From: Gigantopelta aegis
Taxonomy: Eukaryota > Mollusca > Gastropoda > Neomphalida > Peltospiridae
Direction of reading: 5' to 3'
Assembly (NCBI RefSeq): GCF_016097555.1
Contig: NC_054706.1
Span: 45,691,228 to 45,755,227 of the forward strand
DNA length: 64,000 bases
Below are positions 24,901 to 37,600 of the stretch, one piece after another. Both the position numbers and the translations under genes were made by a program. The notes below the pieces were generated by a model. It was given only the letters and a program-made list of their open reading frames with translations. It did not search any database and was not told where the DNA came from. Each line of letters opens with the position of its first letter. Positions within the stretch are counted from its first letter, which is position 1.

Positions 24901-27900
24901 ACTGTGAGTGAATATTGCATAATAGTAAGTAATTTTTCATTCAAACACAAAACAGTCATTTTTGAAAAATCACTCACTTAGCATTAAAGGAACATACCCT
25001 ACTTTTTAAACACTAAGACATATTTTTCACTATTAGAGCCGTTTATGATCACTGAAATCAAACATTACTTATATTTTATTGTTTAGATTATCCATTTCCG
25101 TACATCCGATGTGTTTCAGGTCATTCTGGTGCTTCTCATATCAAACAAATGCATTTTTCATATTTTTAAAAACACACATGCGTTTGACAAGTAACTGCTA
25201 TGGAGTCCAGTTCCAGTCTATTTTAAAGGATATTTCCCCGTTTCAACGCCACAGGCTCATTTGTTTTACTCTGTTGTAACTTTATCCAAATGTCTTACAG
25301 GTTTGTAGATTTTGTAGATTAACTAAACTTAGTGTCCATTTTTACGGGTTAAAACTAGGGTCTGCGCCATTAATAATAGTGATTTACTAGAAATGTAGGA
25401 AAGACCTCTCAAATAGAAATAATACTAGAAGTTTATGGGAGACTGCATTCATAACAATGATAGCAAAGTTATCTGAAAATATAGGGGAAACTACTTACAT
25501 AAAAATAAAAGTGAGGTTTCCAGAGATGTACAGTGTCATGGAAAAAGAAATTGTGAGTTTATGGGCAATGCACTTCAATAATAAAAAATAATAGCAAGTT
25601 TAATAAGAAATTCAAGGGAGACAACTTACATGTACATTTATTAAAAAACCCCAGCAACCCCCCCCCGAAACTATGTCTTGGTTTTACTAATATTATTACT
25701 CAGCACTTTCATTGATTCATAAACTGGTGTGTGATATTAAACATCCATCCATCCATCCATCCATCCATCCTTCCATCCATTCACTCAACACAAGCATGAT
25801 TTTTGGACATTTTTCACATTTTATAACTAAGATATAAATTAAAACAAGCAATTTATTTCTGAAAACAGAACAGCACTGACTTTGAATATTTCGTCATTGT
25901 GTGTCAAATGTATGTACATGTGTGTCTTCTATTTTTTGTACACGTGCAAGGTTAGATTTAGAGATGAGTAAATTGTGAGTATTTTAATAACAAATTGACC
26001 TTGGCTTTCATTGGCTTTCATTTTTACAAGTAAATAAGTGAGGTATGATTTAAGAAGCTGACTTGTATGTATAATCGACTCATGGATAATTTTTATTACA
26101 TTTTCCAAGACGCTTGTTTAAAACTATTTTGTTAAGATGACTGGGGGATGGTATCATATAGATGTGTATGTCACTTACTAACAGCCTTCATTTCAACTAG
26201 TTACAATAAATTTTAAACAGTTCATCAGTTATTTTCTTTTTCATTTTGTTGTGTTTAATGTTGCCCCTTGTTTTGGATTGTGTATATTTTATTGTAAAGT
26301 GGACTTTCTAATTGTTTTGTTTTTTAATTTTGTTGTGTCAATATCAGTCATTTGTTAACATCGTTGTAATGACACCAAATAGGCAATATTTTTGTCCAAA
26401 TTGACATCAGGGCTGAATTTTGGTCTCGGGACATTATAATATATTTAATAACTATTTTACAACCTTTATATGACATTGTAATAAAACTTAAGATAAAGCC
26501 TAAGCTAGGAATGGAGCCTGTGAAACGATGTAACAAGTATTCACATAGCTTTAAACAAAACAAAGTCTTTTTAAAGCTCTAAGTATCCATGGTCTTCGAA
26601 GATATTAATACAGCCTTGATTGAGGTGTCATTAACCATGCATCCATTCATTCTCATTTCAGTTTGGTCACATACATGTTTGACATTATGATTTGTATTAA
26701 TGTAATGACTGTATATTTGACAAGAAGATTGTGATTACATCATACTGTGTGTGTGACCAATTAATCGTGATTTTTCAGACCGGTGGAGGAGCCTCAGGGG
26801 TGGTCGGGGTATTTCGGCCAAGCGTTGAAGATGTCTGCTAACTATTTACCAGCTCAAGTTTCCGACATGATAAACCAAGGTCGCTCATTCGCCACTGCTC
26901 GCCTAAACACGTCTGGCCTCCGAAATGTCTGCTGTCTGGCATTGTAAGCCTCTTTCAGAGTGTTAGGATTTTAGCATTGTTATGCAGTTCTCTTAAAGTA
27001 GCAGTATCAGCAAATATTTTTTTTTTTTTTAGCATAGCGCCACAGTTTGCTGTGCAAGTTTCAGAGATTGCTACACAATTCTAACACATTAAATAGTAGT
27101 TGCTAACCAGTTTTCAAATTGCAAATTTTCCAAACAAAATGTTCCCTGTAATCAGATTAAGTTCCTCACTACCGCTAACAACTTGGTGATTTGAGCAAAC
27201 TTTCACCAGCTGTATTAATTTAGTGCTTGTGGACATCATACCAACACTTAACAGTGTTGTCAGTTTTTCTGCTCATGGTTTGTGCATGTTTTTCTTTGCA
27301 CACACCTTGACTATACCCTAAATGACATAAAACCACCATAAAACATTGTATGTAACCTAGTTCAAGGTTAGGCCAAATTTTGGCATCTGGCAACCCAACT
27401 AATCTGTTGTGTTTGTCCAGACAGAGGTTACTGTGTTAGTGTGAGAGTAGTTGATGTCATGTTTTTAGTTTCTTGTAAAGGTGAATAGTGTGATGTTTAT
27501 TTCAGGATTCACAAGATAATGAGGTTGTTAGTGGCCTCCCAGGATGGCATTCTGTACATATACAACATAGACCCCAATGAAGGGGGCGATTGCACATTGG
27601 TCAGGCAGCACAGGTACTGTTCATTTTATTAAGTATTCACGTGTAAAGACTGCAGTCTCATTTGGAAATACAGTGGAAATATATAATAATAAAACTCTTT
27701 ATTGAGCTACCTCATAACTCAATTGTCTAGTGTTTATTCCTGTGAAGTTAATTTCTATGAGAATTCGGTGTTAATAATTAGTTTTAGATAAAAAAATGAA
27801 AACAAATTGCCTTTTAGGTCACATTTTTGGTTAATGACCATAATGTGGTCATGTTAGGAAAATTATAAAGAAAAGTACCTCTTTATCAAGTATTCTATTA

Positions 27901-30900
27901 ATAATATTGAAATTGCTGATTAATCAATTAACTCGCATTATTTAGAAAATTATGAGGAAAATTATAAAGAAAAGTACCTCTTTGTCAAGTATTCTATAAA
28001 TAATATTGAAATTGCTGATTAATCTGTTAACTTGTACTACTTATAATACATTTTCTCTGTAAGAGTACGTAGCTAAGTAATCATGTTGGATTATTTTTAA
28101 GTCCAAACAAATCTGTATGACTGCTACATCAAAAGCAGTAGTATGTGCCAACTAGATCCTTGCTTCGTAGACATATTTAGTGTGGTGGCAGCAAGGTTCC
28201 TCTCTCACTACAAGGGGATGAGATGTAGCCCAGTGGTAAAGTGCTCACTTGATGTGTGGTTGGTTTGGGATCGATCCCCGTCGGTGGGCCCATTGGGCTA
28301 TTTCTCACTCCAGCCAGTGCACCACGATTGGTACATCAAAGGCTGTGATATGTGCTATCCTGTCTATGGGATGCTGCATATAAAAGATCCCTTGCTACTA
28401 ATCGAAAAGAGTAGCCCATGAAGTGGCGACAGCAAGTTTCCTCCCTCAATATCTGTATCCGACACCATGTAACCATAAATAAAATGTGTTGAGTGCATTG
28501 TTAAATAAACCATTTCTTTCCTTCCTTTCTCTCGCTACAAAGACTAAGAGCCTAGTCTATGTCAGTAAACATTGCTTTCTTTCTTTGTAAAGAACTGTTT
28601 GTTTAAAGTGATACCAGAACATTGTCCAATCAGTGGCCATCAGCTGCTATAGGAGACCGTCCTGGTCCTCCTGGTCCTGCTGCCACTGTAACACACTTTT
28701 TTAATTAATTACATTTTCTTGTTTAGAATATCAATGTAAAAATATCAAATGTGATTCTCGTCATCCTAATGTTTATAAAACTGACCACCAGAAGAAAAGC
28801 AAATTGGGATTAGAATAGGTTTACTTGATTACATACACTCATTTCTGTGAAATGATTAAATGATATCATTATAAAATTATAATCGTTCTTCTCATGAATC
28901 TCAGTATTAGTTAATCCCTTCATTAAAAAAAAAAACACCTCAATTTAATGTTAGAGATAAAAAGTATATTAGCATTTCTTTTGATGTTAAGGATAGGTCA
29001 GAACTGTTTAAAATATTGTATTTGTTACACTTCTAGAGAATAAGACAAGAAACATGTCTGCCACTTGGCAACACTTTCTATCGGTAAGGATTCTTTTTGT
29101 GCACAGTTTATGCAACAAACAGCACAGCAAATACCACAGCATTTGGTATAGCGGTGATGGAGAACCCCTTTAATAGGAGAACTCTTAGTAAATAATTCTG
29201 CTTAATTTTTCAGGTTAGACGGCCAGACGTCTGACACGCACATTGCCGACACCGCCCACGACCGGCCCTTAGCGCACCCTAGTGGTGGCAGCTACGCTAG
29301 CACCGTGCACCGAGGGGAGGATACACTCGGTGCTGTTCCCACAGGTAAGCCCACATCGGCCCATGCGGCACCAGTTTTGAACTCGGACAGCTACGCGGAT
29401 GTTCTGAAGAGGAGAGGTGGGCCGCAGGACACTGTGGCGATAATGGATGAACTGCTTGCTTGTCAAGGTACAGTATGGCATCACTTTTCTCATCCCGCGC
29501 GGCCCAGCCCAGCTGGCCATTCAGTTTGTTGCTGCCATACTGATCATTAACTGCTTGTAGTAAGTCTTTACTGCCCTTCATTACTGTCCCCATTTTAAAC
29601 TGTTGTAGTAGTCGTCGTTATTGTTATGTAAAGTTTAAACTGTTAAAATTATAATAATAATTTCCGCTTTAAATTTTAAATAACCATTTCTATTAATTCA
29701 ATTTCAAACTGTTTTAGTGATCATTACTGTTTTGAGTTAAATTATAGACTTGTCATTACTGTCCTTAGTTAAATTATAGACTGTTGTCATTACTGTCCTT
29801 AGTTAAATTATAGACTGTTGTCATTACTGTCCTTAGTTAAATTATAGACTGTTGTCATTACTGTTCTTAGTTAAATTTTAAGCTGTTTTAAAAGTCATGA
29901 TTACTTTACTTCCTCAGTTACATTTTAAGCTGCTGTAATTGTCATCAGTTATATTATAGATTATTGTAACAGTCATCAGTGTCTTCAGTTATATTTTAAA
30001 CTGTTATAATGGTGATCACTGCCCTCAGTTAAATTTTAAACTGTTGCAATGGTCATCACTATCTTCAGTTATTTTTTAAACTGTTGTAATGGTCATCACT
30101 GCCCTCAGTTATATTTTAAACTGTTGTAATGGTCATCACTGCCCTCAGTTAAATTTTAAACTGTTGTAGTGGTCATCACTGTCTTCAGTTATATTTTAAA
30201 CTGTTTTAATAGTCATTACTGTCTTCAGTTATATTTTAAATTGTTTTAATAGTCATCACTGTCTTCAGTTATATTTTAAACTTTTTTAATAGTCATTACT
30301 GTCTTCAGTTATATTTTAAATTGTTTTAATAGTCATCACTGTCTTCAGTTATATTTTAAACTGTTTTAATAGTCATCACTGTCTTCAGTTATATTTTAAA
30401 CTGTTTTAATAGTCATTACTGTCTTCAGTTATATTTTAAACTGTTTTAATAGTCATTACTGTCTTCAGTTATATTTTAAACTGTTTTAATAGTCATCACT
30501 GTCTTCAGTTATATTTTAAACTGTTTTAATAGTCATCACTGTCTTCAGTTATATTTTAAACTGTTTTAATAGTCATCACTGTCTTCAGTTATATTTTAAA
30601 CTGTTTTAATAGTCATTACTGTCTTCAGTTATATTTTAAACTGTTTTAATAGTCATTACTGTCTTCAGTTATATTTTAATAGTTATGAGTACTTTCCTTA
30701 CTTGGTTATATTTTAAGCTGTTGTGATGGTCATCACTGTTCTAATTTATATTTAAAACTGTGGTAATAGTGATTAATGGTCTATAGTTTAGTTTTAATCT
30801 GTTCTAATGGTAGTTACTTTCCTTCCCTGGTCAGTTTAAATTGACATAACTATCTTTGATTACTGATAAACAAAAAATAACAAACTGTCTTTTGACTAAT

Positions 30901-31724
30901 CAGAAAAGCAAAATTTTAGTATTCTTTTTTAGTCCCTGTTCACTTACCTTTTTTGTTAAATCTACCAAATTATAAATCATTATCATTTCCCCATGATAAA
31001 TGGTCATGTTATATACTTATGCGACTTTAATTTATTGAATATATGACTGTTATATAAAACAAACATCACTTTGCATGTTCAGGACAGTGTTTCTCTGTGG
31101 CATTGAAAAGCATTTTGACAATTGTTTTACACTTCCCTGCCATTTTCAATACTTGCTGGCTGCATTAATATTTAGAAAGCTAAATAAATAGAAATGTTAG
31201 GATTTGTAATATGACAAAATGATTTGATAAAAACTCTTTTGGCCATGCAAGTTTTCTGTTGAATCTTGAAAAGATATTTTCTAACCAGTAGTTGTAGTTC
31301 AAAATTTAAATAGCAAGTAATATTGTCTCTTTCTTACTAAATTAGTTTTATTGTGCATTAAAATAATGCATGCATTTAGTGACATTAGTTACAATGTGTC
31401 TGATCTGTTTTTACTGTAACATCTATATTGAAATTCACTCACCTTTTTTTTTCTTCATTGGTCTGAAGAACATTCATACATGTAACATATTACATTATTG
31501 TTTGCATTTTCTATTTTACTTGAAACGTAACTGGATACAAGTATGCATTTAAAAACATTTTTGTCATTACAATTTCATACATTACAAATACATGGTATAA
31601 TTGTTTCGGTGAATGGTATATATTTTGAAAAGAATAGATTTCGGAATTAAAATTGGTGTTACTGTATGTTAGTGGGTTTTTTTGTAATGTTTATGTTAAC
31701 AATTTGTTTTATAATTTGTTTATT

Positions 31725-31755
<31 letters not shown>

Positions 31756-34629
31756 TGCAGTGTATGTTTCTGAGAAATGAAATGGTTTAAATTTGAAAAA
31801 GAATAAATAAAAAAAAAAATTAATTGGCCATTGACATGCTTATAACACTTTTAAATAGAGGTTCATCAGGTTAACAGTATTTAAGTATTTGCAATATTTC
31901 TTTGAAAATAAATTAACTTTTACGTCCGAGGACAACATACGGTAGTCCTTGTGATGGTTTAAAGCAGTTATTCAGTGTACATTTGCAACAAACTGATTGG
32001 TAAAGTTCCAGTTTGGGCGGCCTCTGTGTGCGGTGGTTGGGAAAGATATTGCCTGCACAGTTTGATTTCACCCGATAACCTCCCCCACCCCCAGGCATAC
32101 AGTTTGTGCACTAGTTTTGTTGCAGTGGTTACAGCTGTTGTTTTGCATTGTAAATTTCATATGCATTTTCAGTGTTATGTTTTGGCTGTACTACATAACT
32201 GACAAACTAGTTCATTTTTGCACTTTTCTTAATTTACTGGTCGATTTGTGGTCTTGATTACTTTTTTTTTTCTTTTTTTTCTCCCAACAACCCTTTTTAA
32301 TTATAATAGAATATGTATTACTGTATCATATATTAAAGTGCAAACAAGCAGTCCATCCTGTACATAGTAAATTAAATATAGACACTTTGATGTGTAGTAT
32401 AATTTGTTTTACTTAGAGCTGCATTTTGGTTTGAAGCCTTTAATTGTGAAAAATGGAGTTTCTGTGGCTGTCCTTAACAATTACTTATTTGTTACAACCC
32501 ATAGAACCATTTGACGTATACTGCTATTATGTTATTTGTTTTTAGTTCCCTACTGGTCCAACCGGAGGGGACTATAAGTTTCATCTCTGTCCTTGTGTCT
32601 GCACGTCTGTCTGTCCATCTGTCTGTCCCACATATAGTTTTCCGGATGGTTTTTTTTCACAATGCCTTGAGATACAGAGTTGAAATTTTGTGTATAGCTT
32701 TATCATATACTGTTACAAATCAAGTTTGACTTTCATGGTGATTTACCCATACTTGACAGAGTTATGGCTCTTGAACGTAGGAAATCTATACAATTTATTT
32801 TTTTTCCGGATGGGTCTTTTCATAATGCCTTGATATACTGGGCTGAAATAGTGTGTTTAGTTTTATCATATACTGTTTTAGATCAAGTTTGACATTCATA
32901 GCTATTTACTAATTTTTTTACAGAGTTATGGCCCTGGAATTCAGGAGATACGAAAATTTGTTGGGCAATGTAGGGGACGTATTGCTTCAGAAGTACTCTT
33001 GTTTTATTTTGTTTTTGTTTCCTATTTTTAATACTAGCCAATGGGGGGGGGGGGGGTTGGGGGGGAATAAAATGGTAGTGAATGGGAACAGAAGAATGCA
33101 ATTTTATAATTACAGTTTAAAAGAATGTGTCAAGATTTTTGTTTCGTCATGATGGAGTCAAAAGACTAAACTTACATGTAGATATTACTTTTCTGATGGT
33201 GATGGCTCCGATGTTACATTTTTTCACTTAGCCGCATATTTCACAAACCTGTTAGTCCTAGATCACAGTCTTGGTTTCTAGCTGCATCTGTGAATGTTCC
33301 TCTTGGTGTATCTTTAGTAATAATTATTATTTACTTAGAGCTGGGCTGTATACCTTATATACCGTTCGGTATCAGTATCATGTCAGTACCGATTTATTGT
33401 ACCGAGCAAATTTCTAAATATTATTTCTAAATACTGAAATTTTGGTATTGAAAAATGTTATCCGCCATTTAGTAAAGCACTAACAATATATCTGATGAAC
33501 ACAAAATAGCTGAAAGAAGCGAGAAATGAGGGCCTTGTGTATGGAATTTAATTTTATTTAGATAAAATGTAGCAGGTGAGACTTAACTCAGGCATGCATT
33601 TAAAGCCGAGTACCGAAAATATCACTTGATATCGGTATCAGTATTGTATCAATACCGAATACTGTACCGATACCGAGGTAAATCACCCCAACAATACCGA
33701 TACTGATACCAAACCTGAAATTTCAATACCGCCCAGCTCTAAATTTATTATTATAATTATTATTTTTATATAGTAATGCTGAATGCTACATCACAAATTA
33801 TTTCTTTATTTACTAAATTAACAACACTTATCTCTGCAGATTTTTCAGATTATATTTTAATTTTTAAGGTCTAGTAAACATGAGTGCTTTAAAGTTTGTA
33901 TTTGTAGTGTCGAAATGATAATCATAGCAAAATTAACCTGATAATTCTATCGGTAAGCTTAGACAGGTAAAGCATTCCTGCTTTAATGGTCATAAAATTC
34001 AGCAGACAATTCTGCATACTACAGGTGTGATCACATTGGAAGTAAATGCTTGATTTTTAATATATTAATAGTTTTGTAGCTTGTTACTGTCTGTCATGGC
34101 AAAATCAGAAAGTGAAATGTAGGTGTTACTTTTTAAATAGTGGGTGGGACGTAGTCCAGTGTTAAAAGCACTCACTTGATGTGCGGTCAGTTTGGGATTG
34201 ATCCACGTCAGTGGGGCTCATTGAGCTATTTCTTGTTCCGGCCAGTGAACCATGATTGGTATATCGAAGGCTGTGGTATGTGCTATCCTGTCTGTGGGAT
34301 AGTACATATAAAAGATCCCTTGCTGCTAATGGAAAAATGTAGCGGGTTTCCTCACTAAGACTCAAAAATACCCAATGTTTGACATCCAATAGCCGATGAT
34401 TAATAAATCAGTGTGATCTAGTGGTGTCGTTAAACAAAACAATATAACATTTTTTAAATGACGACTGTTAGTTTTGCATTTATCTCCATTTTGCATTTTT
34501 GTATCCATTTCTCAAAAACTAAAAGCCCTAGATTTATGAAACCTAGTTTGTAGTGTTCATTTAAATGCATGTTTAAATAAAATTTAATTTATCAAAAGTA
34601 CATTTTAAAAAATTAATTTTTATATATAT

Positions 34630-34680
<51 letters not shown>

Positions 34681-37600
34681 CGATCAAAAGAAAGTATACC
34701 AATTATTTTTATGATAAATAAACACAATACACGTTCATGGAAGGTTACATAGGTTCCAGTATTGTTCGTTATAATGCAATCAATGATGAATAATCGCATA
34801 TTGTTTGGGCGATGCCGCATGTGCAAAATGAGTTTATTCATCAAATTTATACTGCACGAGAAACATGATACTTGTGCACATAAGGGTGTAAAAAAGGGTG
34901 CCATTGCTTAGAACATGCCTCAGTCAACAGTAAAACACCAGAGAACATGGCAAGGCTAACTGCTGAAGATAGAGAGAGAGCTATTGGTATGGTGCAGTTG
35001 GGTGCGAGTTATGCCCATGTGACAAGAATCCTGAATTGCACAAAACTGACGATCACCAGGTTGATACAGCGTTACAGGGTGACTGGCAGGACTGCAGACA
35101 GACCACGAAGTGGAATACCCCGCGTCACAACAGCCAACGAGGACCGCCATCTCCGCATCTTACACTTACGTAACAGATTCCTCACTATGACGTCATTTGC
35201 AGCGACTGGCCTTGGACATGTCATCAGTCGTCACACTGTATGTCGTCGACTACGACAGCATGGTATCAGGGCCTATCGACCATTCAGAGGGATGACATTG
35301 ACGAGGCAACATCGACTTCGACATTTACGTTGGGCACGTCAGTTTCAATGTTGGCAACATCGGAACTGGCAACGTGTACTCTTTTCTGATGAGAGCAGGT
35401 TCCAGTTATTCAGAGCTGATGGCAGGACTCGGATATACCGACGTGCAGGAGAGAGAACAGCTCCGTGCTGTGTTCAAGAGACTGAACCATTTGGTGGTGG
35501 ATCTGTGATGGTTTAGGGTGGTATCTGTGGCCAACAGCGGACAGACTTTATTGTCACTGACGTAAATCTGTCCGACATCGGGTCCATGCTTGCATACTTG
35601 CACATGGTGGACATACACGCTATTGAAACATGTTCTTTGTGGTCAAATTTATTCACCTTCGTTATGAGTGGTCCTTTATGAAATCGCACATTTCACCCCT
35701 AGTGCTGTTTTATGGGTTTTATTGAGTATACTCGTGTTTATTTATCGCCAAATTATTATACTTTCAAAATATAACATTTGCATCAGCTTGTGTTTAATGT
35801 TGTTTTTAATACTTTGAAAAAATAATTGGTATACTTTCTTTTCATTGTAAGTTTATGTATATTATATTTAAGAACTAGTTTAATCATAAATGTTACAAAT
35901 GTTAATCACAACTTATTTCTTTATTCATCAAATCAGTTTGTAGTAGGAGAATTCTAGTTAAAACCTACATTTGTGTTCTTGTTGTTACATGTAGATTTGT
36001 TCTAGCCAGTACACTACAACTGGTATATCAAAGGCCGTGGTATGTGCTATCCTGTCTGGGATGGTGCATATAAAAGATCCCTTGCTACTAATAGAATAAT
36101 GTAGCGGATTTCCTCTCTTAGACTATATGTCAGAATTACCAAATGTTTGACATCCAATAGCCGATGATTAATAAATCAATGTGCTCTAGTGGTGTCATTA
36201 AACAAAACAAACTTAAAAAAAAAATTCTTGTTGTTACATCTGCATATAATTCACTATGGTTAAAACTAATGAACTGGACAGCGTTATCACTGCTTAATTA
36301 TGTTTCAGGTTATTCATTTTGTTACTGGGGCGGGATTGAGCTCAGCTGGTTGAGCACTCACCTGGGGTGCTTGTGTCGCAGGATCAAACCACCTCAGTGG
36401 ATCCGTTCAACTGATTGGTTTTTTTATCATTCCAAGCAGTGTACCACAACTGGTCAACGGCCGTATGATCTTTCCTGTCTGTGGGAAAGCGCACATAAAA
36501 GATCCATTGCTGCATCAGGAAAAATGTAGCAGGTTTCATCTGATGACTTCAAGTCAGAATTACTAAATGTTTGACATCCAATAGCTGATGATTAATTAAT
36601 CAACGTTCTCTAGTGGTGTCGTTAAACAAAAGACACAATTTCTTTTTGTTCCTAGAATACTCGAATAACAAGAAGAGAAATCACAGGAAACACACCACAT
36701 TGCATTGTGGAGTATTTATATTTCTTCTTTATTTTCCAGACACCTAGAAAATTTGCCTTCTTTGGATGCTCGGTTAGGTATATATTGGTGAGCCTCTAAA
36801 GTTGGTATTCCTTGAAAAAACCCATGAGCCATCACATGTAAAAATCTACAACTTGCAATAGTGTCATAAAAACACAGCTTAATTTAAACACGGGCAGGTG
36901 CTTGTTACCTTGTTAATTTGATCAAGTTAAGAAGATGTAAGGATCAACTCAAAAATATGTAATTTAAAATTGGGTAAATAGAAAATGGAAACAATTATGA
37001 TTGTATATTAAGTAAGTTTATCTGAATTAGTCAAAAAGTAACATAATGTAATGACATTGGAATTTATTTGTACTTTAATGTTAAAAAAACAACATCATTT
37101 TTTACGATTATTTTTTACTAAAATACAAAATTAATCTTTATACCTGATATTTAATTTGTTGAAGTTATTACCTATCATTTAAATTTTAAAAAAAAAACAT
37201 TAAAAAATTTATTCTTACGTTGTTGGTTTGCCCATGAGACGTCTCATTTATATAGTTTGCTATCAACTCTTTAAAGATTCCACACTTCACTAACTGGGTG
37301 ACTGGCAATGTAGAATGCAGCTATTTCATGTGACACAAGAATCAAACAGCTGGTTATTAAGCCACTTTATTATCCATATGATTCAACATAACCAAATTAA
37401 TTTTAAAAAACCATACAAATTATCATATGTGTTATCACATGACCAACCATTGACATAATCTTGGGAAGTTCTAGCTCTGTGCATGTGAATTATTGTAATC
37501 ACTTAACAAAATGATGTCTCATTCTGGTTACTTTTAAAACCATGGTCCTTGTTTTTTTTAATAAAAATAATAATAAATAAATTATATGGATAATAAAGAA

